Shown here piece after piece: positions 1-8,450 of a DNA stretch of 64,000 nt. The translations under genes were made by a program, and so were the position numbers. The stretch lies in the NCBI GenBank assembly GCA_023422565.1, contig JAFAGR010000021.1, forward strand, positions 1 through 64,000. Reading direction: 5' to 3'. The notes under the pieces are model-generated. The model searched no databases and had not been told where the DNA came from. It worked only from the letters and a program-made list of their open reading frames with translations. This stretch comes from Bacteroidota bacterium (GTDB lineage Bacteria; Bacteroidota; Bacteroidia; Chitinophagales; Chitinophagaceae). Within the stretch, counting starts at the first letter, position 1; every line of letters begins with the position of its first letter.

Positions 1-337
1 TCAACATTGTAAGAAATAAAATCATTTACAGAATGTTCTCAATTATAAAAAGGCAAACCCCATTTATTGAGAATTATTCGCAGGTAGCTTAAATTTTTTT
101 GGTGGTTGAAGGAACTTAGAATACACGAGGAAATACATAAGATTACAAAATTCAGTGGTTTTCTTCGTGCCTTATGTATTCTTAGGTATTCCTTTGTGTG
201 AAACTTCACTTCGATTTCAGCGCAAGCCACATTGGCTGGAAATTGCTTCCTAATCTAGCACAGCAGGACATTTGAGAGGATTTCAAAAAGCTTTTACCGG
301 ACAGCAATGACTACCAACCACCAACTGGAATTTTTCT
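1..337. other. Left-edge intergenic region, no gene
   Basis: I see no convincing gene here. The only open frame (39-230, minus) is translated repeat sequence and has no family features. The stretch holds an imperfect inverted repeat built from the words GAATACCTAAG and AATACATAAG (about 118-215) and, just 3' of radC on its coding strand, a short TTGGTGGTTGGTAGTC array (about 308-326). The latter belongs to the TAGTT word family found after several other genes in this window. Confidence 0.6.
118..215. repeat. Inverted word repeat (AATACATAAG / CTTATGTATT)
   Basis: A perfect 10-bp inverted repeat joins AATACATAAG (132-141) with CTTATGTATT (171-180). The right arm read on the minus strand continues as a run of related words (CACAAAGGAATACCTAAG, then AATACATAAGGCACGAAG). 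It resembles the low-complexity 'word' arrays in other gaps of this window but uses a different vocabulary. Function is unknown; it could be a transcript-end structure for whatever lies left of the window. Confidence 0.5.
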
Positions 338-1030
338 TTATAGCCGTCCGTCGTCAGCAAAACTATAATACCCCTCTTCCGACACTATTATGTGATCCAG
401 TATTCGGATGTCAAAATAGGCAGCTGCATTTTTCAATTTGTACGTCAGGTTTTCGTCTGCCTGGCTCGGGCGGAGGCTTCCGGAAGGATGGTTGTGTGAA
501 AGAATCAGGGAGGTGGAATTAGTTTCCAGGGCCTTCTTTAGTATCAGACGGGGATCTGCCACGGTACCGGTTATTCCTCCTCGGCTCACAATTTCAAAAT
601 GCTTTACGCGGTTGGCCTGGTTAAGAAACATGACGGCGAAAACTTCGTAGGGGAGGTCCTTTAACACCGGGCGAAGGTAGCCGGCCATATCGGCGCTGTT
701 TCTTATAGTTGTTTTTTCTGTGGGCTTGCCCGCATGATGGCGCCTTCCCAGTTCCAGGGCGGCCGCAATCGTTATCGCTTTTACCGTGCCCACGCCATAT
801 ACCTGCTGCAGGTCATGAAGGCTCATTTTCCCGAGTTCACCGAGATTATTGCTGCACAGATCAAGAATTTCACGGGCAATATCCAATGCTGATTTTTTCT
901 TCGTGCCGTGATTCAACAGAATGGAAACAAGTTCCGCATCGCTTAATGCACCTGTTCCCTTCAGTAACATTTTTTCCCGGGGCCTTTCGTCCGGCGCCCA
1001 ATCCTTCAGTGATTTTGAATCATTTTTCAT
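338..1030 (-). CDS. radC: RadC/UPF0758 family JAMM-domain protein
   Basis: This 230-aa protein matches the RadC family, named for DNA repair although its biochemical role is unproven. Residues 15-40 carry the family N-terminus (RPREKMLLKGTGALSDAELV). A helix-hairpin-helix-like stretch follows at about 70-97 (DLQQVYGVGTVKA). The C-terminal MPN/JAB domain keeps the metal motif H179-x-H181-x10-D192 (HNHPSG...D), so a zinc-dependent active site looks intact. The ATG at 1030 is preferred because a longer frame to 1099 would run through the divergent prs promoter and has a non-conserved N-terminus. It is divergent to prs. Confidence 0.9.
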   Translation of the reverse strand: MKNDSKSLKDWAPDERPREKMLLKGTGALSDAELVSILLNHGTKKKSALDIAREILDLCSNNLGELGKMSLHDLQQVYGVGTVKAITIAAALELGRRHHAGKPTEKTTIRNSADMAGYLRPVLKDLPYEVFAVMFLNQANRVKHFEIVSRGGITGTVADPRLILKKALETNSTSLILSHNHPSGSLRPSQADENLTYKLKNAAAYFDIRILDHIIVSEEGYYSFADDGRL

Positions 1031-1058
1031 AATTACGGTTTCATGAATTAATCTGCTG

Positions 1059-1066
1059 TATTTTCG
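1059..1066 (+). promoter_or_regulatory. Probable -7 element of prs (TATTTTCG)
   Basis: TATTTTCG differs by one base from the Bacteroidota -7 consensus TAnnTTTG and lies 37 bp before the prs ATG. No clear -33 TTTG is visible, so this is a moderate call. Confidence 0.4.
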
Positions 1067-1103
1067 CGAAACTTTTCTACATAAACCGCCAACAAACATT
1101 TAC

Positions 1104-2054
1104 ATGGAGTCAAATGCTAAGATTTTTTCGGGTACTGGTTCTCAATACCTCGCCGAAAAGATCGCCAGGAAATTTGGTGAGCCCTTAGGTAAAATAAATA
1201 TTCAGCGTTTTAGTGACGGAGAGATAGGCGTAATGTATGAGGAAAGTATTCGCGGGCGGTTTGTATTTCTTGTTCAAAGCACTTTTGCTCCGTCAGACAA
1301 CCTGATGGAACTTTTGTTGATGATAGATGCCGCAAAGCGTGCATCGGCATATAAAGTGATCGCGGTAATTCCGTATTATGGTTTTGCACGCCAGGATAGA
1401 AAAGACAAACCGCGTGTGGCGATCGGTTCAAAGCTTGTGGCCAACATGCTTGTTGCCGCCGGTGCAGACCGTGTGATCACCATGGACCTTCACGCACCGC
1501 AGATACAAGGCTATTTTGATATCCCGGTTGACCACCTCGACTCTTCTGCGGTTTTCATCCCTTATATAGAAAATCTTAAACTTGAAAATCTCACCTTCGC
1601 AGCCCCTGATGTAGGTTCGGCTAACCGTATCCGTGAGATCGCGGCCTACTTTGAAGTAGAAATGGTTATTTGTGACAAACACCGCAAACGTGCAAATGAA
1701 ATTGCCAGCATGGTGGTGATCGGAGATGTAACGGATCGGGATATCGTGATCATTGATGATATCTGCGATACGGGCGGTACCCTTACAAAATCGGCTGCCC
1801 TGTTATTGGAGAAAGGAGCCCGGAGCGTCAGAGCCCTTTGCACCCATCCCGTACTTAGTGGTAATGCTTACGAAAATATTGAAAACAGTGTGCTAGACGA
1901 ACTGGTGGTGTGCGATACAATCCCACTTCGGAAGCCATCAGAAAAAATTAAGGTCATTTCTACGGATGAACTGTTTGCCGTCACCATTCGTAATGCCTAC
2001 GAAAACAAAAGCATCAACAGCCTTTTTATGAAGAGCAGGAAGAGGAGGGGGTAG
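1104..2054 (+). CDS. prs: Ribose-phosphate pyrophosphokinase
   Basis: This enzyme makes PRPP from ribose 5-phosphate and ATP, feeding purine, pyrimidine, histidine and NAD synthesis. The 316-aa length is normal for the bacterial class I enzyme. Visible motifs are the N-terminal IFSGTGSQYLAEKIA, the ATP/metal loop DLHAPQIQGYFDIPVDHL at about residue 130, and the PRPP-binding signature VIIDDICDTGGTL at about 215. The stop codon at 2052 is the TAG of the first TAGTTGG word of the downstream repeat array, so the array begins inside the gene's last codon. The gene is monocistronic and divergent from radC. Confidence 0.97.
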   Translation: MESNAKIFSGTGSQYLAEKIARKFGEPLGKINIQRFSDGEIGVMYEESIRGRFVFLVQSTFAPSDNLMELLLMIDAAKRASAYKVIAVIPYYGFARQDRKDKPRVAIGSKLVANMLVAAGADRVITMDLHAPQIQGYFDIPVDHLDSSAVFIPYIENLKLENLTFAAPDVGSANRIREIAAYFEVEMVICDKHRKRANEIASMVVIGDVTDRDIVIIDDICDTGGTLTKSAALLLEKGARSVRALCTHPVLSGNAYENIENSVLDELVVCDTIPLRKPSEKIKVISTDELFAVTIRNAYENKSINSLFMKSRKRRG

Positions 2055-2231
2055 TTGGTAGTTTGGTAGTTTATAGTTCCTGGTTTCTAGTTCCTGGTTT
2101 GTGGCCCTTAGTCGTTGGTCCTTAGTCTGTAGTCGTTAGTCGGAAGTCAATATCGTAAACCGTACATCGTAAACCGTACATCGTAAATCGTACATCCGTA
2201 AATCGTACATCGTAAATCGTACATCTGTGCA
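2052..2231 (+). repeat. Composite intergenic word array after prs
   Basis: The array starts with TAGTTGGTAGTTTGGTAG at the prs stop, passes through TAGTTCCTGGTTTC and TTAGTCGT words, and ends in about five tandem copies of a 14-bp unit CATCGTAAATCGTA (about 2148-2226) with C/T variation at one site. The same TAGT-then-CGTAAATCGT order recurs after the OmpA-like gene at 45878-46024. No coding potential is visible. Mechanism and role are unknown. Confidence 0.85.
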
Positions 2232-2250
2232 AAATCCGGCTGAAAACCCT

Positions 2251-2258
2251 TATCTTCG
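2251..2258 (+). promoter_or_regulatory. Probable -7 element of rplY (TATCTTCG)
   Basis: TATCTTCG is one mismatch from TAnnTTTG and lies 20 bp before the rplY start, directly after the 14-bp repeat array. This places transcription start just downstream of the array. Confidence 0.5.
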
Positions 2259-2278
2259 CGCCTCATTAAAATTTTAAC

Positions 2279-2902
2279 ATGAAAACGATTACAATCGAAG
2301 GACAATTGAGGACCGAAAGCGGAAAAAAAGCCACCCGCCAACTTCGCTCTCAACAAATGGTGCCGGGTGTAATTTACGGTGGTGAAAAAGAGATCAATTT
2401 TTCTGCTCCTGCATCTGCATTCAAGCCCATTGTTTACACGTCTGAATTTATGGCTTGCGAGGTTAAGGTGGAAGGTAACTCATACCGTTGCATTTTAAAA
2501 GACCTGCAGTTTGACAAGGTGACTGATAGCCTCACTCACGTGGATTTCCTAGAACTGGTTGAAGACAAAAAAGTGATTGCTTCTCTTCCAATCAAGTTCA
2601 CCGGAGCTCCTGCCGGGGTGAAAGCAGGCGGTAAGCTTGTTACCAAAATGAAATCATTAAAAGTAAAAACCCTTCCTAAATATCTTGCCGAGCATATTGA
2701 AGTAGACCTAACGGAACTTCAACTGAACGAGAACGTACGTGTTCAGGATGTAAAGGCTGACAACATGGAGATTCTGAATTCGCCAAGAATTCCGATCGCA
2801 TCAATAACTATGACGCGCCAGTTGAAACAGGAAGAAGCAGCAGCGGCTACTCCGAAGGCTGCACCGGCTAAGGCGGCGGCGCCTGCAGCTGAGAAAAAAT
2901 AA
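2279..2902 (+). CDS. rplY: 50S ribosomal protein bL25 (Ctc type)
   Basis: This 207-aa protein is the long two-domain bL25/Ctc form that binds 5S rRNA. The N-terminal L25 domain (residues 5-95) includes RKATRQLR-like sequence, VPGVIYGG and SLTHVDFLEL. A TL5-type C-terminal beta domain follows (residues 100-180, IKFTGAPAGVKAGG...). The last 25 residues are an Ala/Pro/Lys-rich low-complexity tail, common in this phylum. The start is set by the -7 element 20 bp upstream. A hairpin terminator follows. Confidence 0.95.
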   Translation: MKTITIEGQLRTESGKKATRQLRSQQMVPGVIYGGEKEINFSAPASAFKPIVYTSEFMACEVKVEGNSYRCILKDLQFDKVTDSLTHVDFLELVEDKKVIASLPIKFTGAPAGVKAGGKLVTKMKSLKVKTLPKYLAEHIEVDLTELQLNENVRVQDVKADNMEILNSPRIPIASITMTRQLKQEEAAAATPKAAPAKAAAPAAEKK

Positions 2903-2925
2903 ATTAGACCACATTGTTTTTTATA

Positions 2926-2951
2926 AATGCCTTCCCTCGAAGGCATTTTTT
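2926..2951 (+). terminator. Rho-independent terminator of rplY
   Basis: The stem AATGCCTTC / GAAGGCATT with loop CCTC is followed by a T run, 23 bp after the rplY stop. Confidence 0.85.
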
Positions 2952-3002
2952 ATTAATGCGGGGATGGCGTGAAAAGCGGTGGCTATTTGCCTTCTGAATG
3001 CC

Positions 3003-3010
3003 TACCTTTG
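3003..3010 (+). promoter_or_regulatory. -7 element of yidC (TACCTTTG)
   Basis: This is an exact match to TAnnTTTG, 23 bp before the ATG at 3034. It lies inside the longest possible frame from 2998, which argues for the downstream start. Confidence 0.65.
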
Positions 3011-3033
3011 CACCCTCAAAAAATATTGTTTTC

Positions 3034-4884
3034 ATGGGAATGGACCGGAATACCATTATCGGGTTTGCGCTGATCGGGGCTTTGTTGATCGGAATGTTTA
3101 TCATAAACAGCAAAAGCCGGCTGGCTTACGAAGCGGAGAAGGCAAGAATTGCAGATTCCATTGAAAAGTCTAAACCTAAGGCTGACCCAACCCTGGCCCG
3201 GATTGATTCCGTAAGGGCAGATTCAATGAAAAGAGTGGCAGGTGCCCAGACAAGTCTTCAGGGACTTGCATCGGAAGAGCAAACCACTCTTGAAAACAAT
3301 GTGATGAAAGTGAAGTTCACCAACAAGGGCGCGCAACCTGTAATGGTGGAACTGAAGAACTTTAAGAAACTTGACGGAGCTCCGGTGTTTTTGCAAACGG
3401 GTAATTTCAACAAGCTTTCCTACGCATTTAATTCCGGAAATAACCAAACCGCAGAATCGGGCAATGTCTTTTTTAATATGAAGCCTGTGGTAAGGCAGGC
3501 TGACAACACACAGGTGCTGGAATTCAGCATTGGGGACTCAACCGGAAAAAAAATATCGCATACATATACGCTGCGCCCGGACGATTACCGGATAGACCTT
3601 GACATCACCGTTACCGGCCCCGGTTTTTTTACGCAGAATGAAATGAACCTTCGCTGGCAAACGGAAGCACCTCAAATTGAACAGGATTTTGCCTATGAAG
3701 CCACTCAAACCCATGTATGCTATTTCGAAGACGGTGATTATGATTTCGAGTATATAGGTACCTCGGGAGATAATGTTGAATTCAAGAATCCTGTGAATTG
3801 GCTGGCATTGAAGCAACAGTTCTTTGCTTCCGCGCTCATTGCAAAAAGCAAATTTAAAAGTGCAAAAACGGAATGGACGGTTCCTGCAGACACCAATCAA
3901 CACTATATCGCGCGCATGACCACAAATGCAAAAGCCGATGTGGGAACCACGGGCACTCTCGCTTTGCAACTGTTTTATGGGCCCAGCGATTACAAGGTGC
4001 TAAAATCTTACAACAATGAAATGGAAAATATCGTTCCTTATGGAAGTGGTGTTTTCGCATTTGTAAAGTACATAAACAGGCATATTCTTCTGCCCGTTTT
4101 CGATTTCTTCCAGAAGCACATAGCCAGCATGGGCATCGTGATCTTGCTGCTGACCCTTTTCATCAGGCTTGTCACTTCGCCTATATTGTACAAGAGTTAC
4201 CTGAGCGGTGCAAAAATGAAGGCGCTGAAACCCGAAGTTGACGCGCTTCGTGTAAAGTTCACCGATCCTAAAACAAAAGTTATGGATCAGCAGGCCTTCG
4301 GTATGGAGCAGATGAAGTTGTGGCGAAGTGCCGGTGTGAATCCGTTGGGAGGCTGCCTTCCGGCATTATTGCAGATCCCGATCTTTATGTCTCTTTATTA
4401 CTTCTTCCAGTCTAATATTGATCTCCGCGGCAAAAGCTTCCTTTGGGCAAATGACCTTGCGGCTTACGATTCAATTGCCAGCCTGCCTTTTTCAATTCCG
4501 TTTTACGGCGACCACGTAAGCTTATTCACGCTCACTGCGGTTATCACCAGTTTGGTGATATCTGTTTACAGCATGAATCAGATGCAGGATAACAGCAATC
4601 CGATGATGAAGTATATGCCCTATATTTTTCCAATTCTTTTATTGGGCATCTTCAACAATCTTCCCGCGGCGCTCACCTGGTACTACACGGTATCAAATAC
4701 CATCACATTGATCCTGCAGATCATCATTCAGAAGTATATTATCAACCACGATAAAATTTTGTTGCAGATAAATGAGAACATGAAGAAGCCTGCGAAGAAG
4801 AGTAAGCTTGCGGAAAGGATCCAGGCGATGCAGGAGCAGCAACAGAAACTGCAGGAAATGAAGAACCGTACGAATAAAAAGTAA
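3034..4884 (+). CDS. yidC: Membrane protein insertase YidC
   Basis: YidC inserts and folds inner-membrane proteins alone or with SecYEG. This 616-aa form has an N-terminal membrane anchor (residues 6-24), a long periplasmic P1 beta domain (about 80-350), and the conserved 60KD_IMP core with four further membrane helices (about 365-585), including GGCLPALLQIPIFMSLYYFFQ. It ends in a basic tail (KKPAKKSKLAERIQ...NRTNKK) fit for ribosome binding. ATG 3034 (or 3040) is chosen because the 2998 frame would begin upstream of the TACCTTTG promoter element. Confidence 0.96.
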   Translation: MGMDRNTIIGFALIGALLIGMFIINSKSRLAYEAEKARIADSIEKSKPKADPTLARIDSVRADSMKRVAGAQTSLQGLASEEQTTLENNVMKVKFTNKGAQPVMVELKNFKKLDGAPVFLQTGNFNKLSYAFNSGNNQTAESGNVFFNMKPVVRQADNTQVLEFSIGDSTGKKISHTYTLRPDDYRIDLDITVTGPGFFTQNEMNLRWQTEAPQIEQDFAYEATQTHVCYFEDGDYDFEYIGTSGDNVEFKNPVNWLALKQQFFASALIAKSKFKSAKTEWTVPADTNQHYIARMTTNAKADVGTTGTLALQLFYGPSDYKVLKSYNNEMENIVPYGSGVFAFVKYINRHILLPVFDFFQKHIASMGIVILLLTLFIRLVTSPILYKSYLSGAKMKALKPEVDALRVKFTDPKTKVMDQQAFGMEQMKLWRSAGVNPLGGCLPALLQIPIFMSLYYFFQSNIDLRGKSFLWANDLAAYDSIASLPFSIPFYGDHVSLFTLTAVITSLVISVYSMNQMQDNSNPMMKYMPYIFPILLLGIFNNLPAALTWYYTVSNTITLILQIIIQKYIINHDKILLQINENMKKPAKKSKLAERIQAMQEQQQKLQEMKNRTNKK

Positions 4885-4953
4885 GCCTTCGCCTGCAACT
4901 AACATTAACGGGTAGACGCACTTTAGCGAATAATTTTTCTTCAATGGTTCCGG

Positions 4954-5613
4954 ATGAATCTGAAAGTTTTCTGCATACTATTGTTTTGCCTGAATCCGGT
5001 ATTTATTAATATTTCAACCGGGCAAAGAATTTACCCCGAGGCCACCTTAGTTTACGACGTTTCAGTTCAACGCGAGGACAGCTCGGCGCGGTCGGGTTTG
5101 GAAGGCGCATCGCTGACTATTTATCTTAAAGCCTTCGAAAGCAGAAGTGATTTTAAAAGTGCCGCCGGCACCGAATCCGTTCTTTTTGATAATAAAAAAG
5201 GGAAGGGCGCAATTCTAAAAGAATATAGCGGCCAAAAACTGATGATAACGCTTACCAGGGAAAACCGTGAAAAGCAACTGTCCTACTTCACTAGCCTTAA
5301 TTTTATTGAAGACTCTTCGCGCAGCTCCATTGGAGGATTTCCGGTTCGTTTAGCCACTGCTGCATTGCCAGATAACAGAAAGCTTTTGGTGTATTATTCG
5401 CCCGGCGTGATAATGCAAAATGCGCATTACCAATTTGCCTTTTCTTCATTAAAGGGATTAGCGGTGCGGTTTGAACTGGTTTCCGGAAAAGAGACCTATG
5501 TTTACCAGCTCAGGTCAATTTCCGGCGAGCCGTTGAACCCGTCGCTGTTCGTTATTCCCCAAAATGGTTTCAGGATTATTACATATGAGGAAAATCTGGC
5601 CTTGAAGAACTAA
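4954..5613 (+). CDS. Secreted protein of unknown function
   Basis: I do not recognise this 219-aa protein. Residues 1-22 form a signal peptide ending near NISTG, so it is exported. The rest is beta-rich with no cysteine or obvious catalytic motif. Its opening (YPEATLVYDVSVQ) resembles the start of the many small periplasmic 'GLPGLI/DUF4412-like' proteins of this phylum, but the diagnostic motifs are not clear. It follows yidC by 69 bp without a visible terminator, so it may be co-transcribed. It converges on the next gene. Confidence 0.7.
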   Translation: MNLKVFCILLFCLNPVFINISTGQRIYPEATLVYDVSVQREDSSARSGLEGASLTIYLKAFESRSDFKSAAGTESVLFDNKKGKGAILKEYSGQKLMITLTRENREKQLSYFTSLNFIEDSSRSSIGGFPVRLATAALPDNRKLLVYYSPGVIMQNAHYQFAFSSLKGLAVRFELVSGKETYVYQLRSISGEPLNPSLFVIPQNGFRIITYEENLALKN

Positions 5614-5690
5614 AGAAAGGCCGAAACAGGATTTGTTGCGATTGGGAATAAAAAGATTGCTGAATTTAACTTTTGGAAATAGGAAAGTTA

Positions 5691-6041
5691 TCAGGGAGTT
5701 TGGATCACCAGTTTCATACCGGTATATCCCGGCCTTACTTCTGTAACCACAACCTTTTGCTTGTAAGGAACCACGTAAATCGAATTCCCCTTCTGATAAG
5801 TCACCAAACTTCCGGAAGTTATCCCTGAAGCTGAAGGTTTTGGGGGATTCACTGTAAGGCTTCCGGTATATTTCATTCCGTTACGAAGATTTACAGGAAG
5901 GCTCTTTTTGAAACCTGGTGCAGTGGTAATGTTAAGTGTTACCTTATTTTTTTTCTTCCCTATGCCTCTGTCGGCAAAGGATGAGTATACAGCTCCGCCA
6001 ATAAAGAGGAAAAGAAACAATATTTTGGCGTACTTGTACAT
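5691..6041 (-). CDS. Small secreted protein of unknown function
   Basis: This 116-aa protein has a lysine-headed hydrophobic signal segment (residues 5-22) followed by a short basic region and a beta-rich domain without cysteines (NLRNGMKYTGSLTVN, SLVTYQKGNSIYVVPYKQKVVV). No family is recognised. It has its own promoter element on the minus strand at 6063-6070, supporting a real gene. Confidence 0.65.
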   Translation of the reverse strand: MYKYAKILFLFLFIGGAVYSSFADRGIGKKKNKVTLNITTAPGFKKSLPVNLRNGMKYTGSLTVNPPKPSASGITSGSLVTYQKGNSIYVVPYKQKVVVTEVRPGYTGMKLVIQTP

Positions 6042-6062
6042 GATTTGTTAAAAGTTCTACCA

Positions 6063-6070
6063 CAAATATA
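6063..6070 (-). promoter_or_regulatory. -7 element of the 5691-6041 gene (TATATTTG)
   Basis: Read on the minus strand this is TATATTTG, an exact TAnnTTTG match, 21 bp before the start codon at 6041. Confidence 0.55.
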
Positions 6071-6200
6071 ATATTTATTAATCGTTAAAATTATGCCATT
6101 CATCATTTTTTTTACATTCTTTTGGTATGGAGTGTGAATTGTGGATAAGTTAACGGGAGCTGTCAGTTTTTGTGGCTAAATTAGATATAACCTAAGCACC

Positions 6201-7616
6201 ATGGATAAATACCCTTACAGGCAGGACAAGGAGGAAATGAAGGAATTACTCCGCAATTACGCAAACCTCAGGAATGGCAGGAGCCACAGTTTTATTGAAG
6301 AGGATGGTTTTGAACGGATAATTGATTATTTCGACGAAAAAGAACAGTTCGCCCAGGCACTCGAGGCGGCTGAGTTTGCGGTGGGCCAGTTCTCGTTTTC
6401 CTCCCAATTGTTACTTAAAAAGGCCGGCATTCTACTTACGCTGCGCCGTTATGAAGACGCCCTTCAGGTGCTTGACAAGTCTACCGTTCTGGATAGCAGC
6501 GATATCAACCTTTATATATTGCAGACAGACGCCTACCTGGCGCTGGATATGCAGGAAAAAGCAGCTGCTCTACTTGAAGAGGCGATCCATAAATTTGAAG
6601 GCGAGGAAAGAGTAGACTTGTTATTCGAACTGGCTGATGTGTACGACGACTATGAGAATTTTGAAAAAGTTTTTGACTGCCTCGAGATTATTCTGGAGCA
6701 AGACCCCACCAACGAAGAAGCGCTTTATAAAATTTGTTTCTGGACTGATTTCACGGGGCGTAATGAAGAGGGTATCCGGATCCACAAAGCCATTCTTGAA
6801 GAACATCCTTACAATGAGCTGGCATGGTTCAACCTAGGCGCTGCCTACCAGGGGCTGAAACTTTATGAAAAGGCGATCGATGCCTATTTGTACGCGGTAG
6901 CCATAAATGAGAAGTTCGATTATGCGTACAGAAATATGGGCGATGCCTACATCAGGCTGAGAAATTATAAGGATGCCATTGATGTATTGGAAAAGGTGCT
7001 GGAACTTACCCGCCCGGAAGCGGTGATATATGAAGCGATCGGGCATTGCTACGATAAGCAGGAAAATTTTGCGCAGGCAAGATTTAATTACAAAAAAGCA
7101 AGCCATCTGAGCCCTGAAGAAGGAAACCTGCATTTTAAGATCGCCAGTACTTATATGAATGAAGGCAATTGGAAGACCGCTATTAAGAATCTTGACAATG
7201 CCATTAAACTCAATAAACTTCAGCCGGAATATAATCTCGCCAAGGGCCGTTGTTATCTTGAACTTGGAAATGTGGAGGAAGCGATCACGCAGTTTGGCCA
7301 TGTAGTTCGCATGCGCCCCAGAAATATAAATGGATGGGTTGAACTTCTGAAAACCTTCCATTCGGCCGGCATGTATGAAGACGGCCTTGAGTATGCAGGC
7401 TTCGCGTGGGAGCAAACTGAAGGTAAACCCATCTTCAGGTATTATATAAGTATGTTCCTTCTTGAAACGGGCAAAACGAAGGAGGGGCTGATTCAGCTTG
7501 AAAACGCTATCCAGGCAAGCCCTAAACAAATAAAGAAGTTCATTGAGATCAATCCTTCAATTTTGCAGCATCCGCAGGTGGTGGATCTTGTTGCGCGCTA
7601 CAAAAAGAAAAAGTAG
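6201..7616 (+). CDS. Tetratricopeptide repeat protein
   Basis: This 471-aa protein lacks a signal peptide and is built almost wholly of TPR helical hairpins (about ten, residues 40-440), for example PYNELAWFNLGAAYQGLKLYEKA and YAYRNMGDAYIRLRNYKDA. It is therefore a cytoplasmic scaffold whose partner is unknown. It is conserved-looking but no specific function can be given. It stands alone on the plus strand, 66 bp before the promoter-bearing comA-like gene. Confidence 0.8.
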   Translation: MDKYPYRQDKEEMKELLRNYANLRNGRSHSFIEEDGFERIIDYFDEKEQFAQALEAAEFAVGQFSFSSQLLLKKAGILLTLRRYEDALQVLDKSTVLDSSDINLYILQTDAYLALDMQEKAAALLEEAIHKFEGEERVDLLFELADVYDDYENFEKVFDCLEIILEQDPTNEEALYKICFWTDFTGRNEEGIRIHKAILEEHPYNELAWFNLGAAYQGLKLYEKAIDAYLYAVAINEKFDYAYRNMGDAYIRLRNYKDAIDVLEKVLELTRPEAVIYEAIGHCYDKQENFAQARFNYKKASHLSPEEGNLHFKIASTYMNEGNWKTAIKNLDNAIKLNKLQPEYNLAKGRCYLELGNVEEAITQFGHVVRMRPRNINGWVELLKTFHSAGMYEDGLEYAGFAWEQTEGKPIFRYYISMFLLETGKTKEGLIQLENAIQASPKQIKKFIEINPSILQHPQVVDLVARYKKKK

Positions 7617-7652
7617 GATCGCTTCTTAAAATTGATTTCTCCTTTCAATTAA

Positions 7653-7660
7653 TATCTTTG
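7653..7660 (+). promoter_or_regulatory. -7 element of the comA-aroE operon (TATCTTTG)
   Basis: This is an exact TAnnTTTG match, 22 bp before the start at 7683. A TTG at 7632-7634 gives a plausible -33 element with 18-bp spacing. Confidence 0.65.
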
Positions 7661-7682
7661 CGCCAAATTTTAAGGGCATAGT

Positions 7683-8450
7683 ATGAATTTCAATCTGACT
7701 CAAATTCCTGAGCGTAAGCTAAAGCCACGCCAGACGGGTATTACAATGGTGATGGATAAAGGCCTTAGCGTTCAGGAGGTAGAAAATTTTCTGAGTGTGG
7801 CCGGCCCCCATGTAGATGTGGTGAAGCTGGGATTCGGAACCAGTTATGTAACGCCCAACCTAAAGAATAAGCTTGAGCTCTATCGGAAAAATGATATTCC
7901 GGTATATTTCGGGGGAACTCTTTTTGAGGCATTCTTGATAAGGAACCAGTTTGAGGATTACATAAATGTGTGCAGGGAATTTGGCATAAGCTATATGGAA
8001 GTGAGCGATGGTTCCATCACTATCCCGCATGCCGAAAAATGCGGTTATATAGAGAAACTCACTAAATACGGGGTGGTACTGAGCGAGGTAGGAAGCAAGG
8101 ATGCCGCCCACATCATGCCGCCGTATAAATGGATCGAACTGATGAAGGCCGAACTGGAAGCAGGCTCCAGCTATGTGATCGCGGAAGCACGTGAGGCAGG
8201 AAACGTAGGTATCTACCGGGGCACGGGAGAGGTTCGCGAGGGTCTTGTACAAGAAATTCTAACTCAGATCCCCGAAGGAAAAATTTTGTGGGAAGCTCCT
8301 CAAAAGGCACAACAGCTGTACTTTCTTGAACTGATCGGTTGTAATGTAAACCTCGGCAACATTGCTCCTAATGAAGTTATTCCGTTAGAAGCGATGAGAA
8401 TCGGCCTTCGCGGAGACACTTTTAATTTATATCTCAACAAAGAGGCATGA
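7683..8450 (+). CDS. comA: Phosphosulfolactate synthase (ComA) family protein
   Basis: This 255-aa protein matches the ComA family, TIM-barrel enzymes that add sulfite to phosphoenolpyruvate to give (R)-2-phospho-3-sulfolactate, the first step of one coenzyme M route. Family-like stretches are DVVKLGFGTSYV (about 41-52), YFGGTLFEAF (about 78-87) and EVSDGSITIPHAEK. Its last codons overlap aroE by four bases (ATGA), so the two are translationally coupled. Nothing else in the window suggests coenzyme M synthesis. In this phylum the product might feed sulfonate or sulfonolipid metabolism, which is inference. Confidence 0.85.
   Translation: MNFNLTQIPERKLKPRQTGITMVMDKGLSVQEVENFLSVAGPHVDVVKLGFGTSYVTPNLKNKLELYRKNDIPVYFGGTLFEAFLIRNQFEDYINVCREFGISYMEVSDGSITIPHAEKCGYIEKLTKYGVVLSEVGSKDAAHIMPPYKWIELMKAELEAGSSYVIAEAREAGNVGIYRGTGEVREGLVQEILTQIPEGKILWEAPQKAQQLYFLELIGCNVNLGNIAPNEVIPLEAMRIGLRGDTFNLYLNKEA

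Noticed and set aside
39..230. 63-aa frame on the minus strand
   Set aside because: It is mostly translated inverted repeat words, with no family features and no promoter element.
1031..1099. Longer start for radC
   Set aside because: It would put the radC start within the divergent prs promoter region, and the added residues do not match the family N-terminus.
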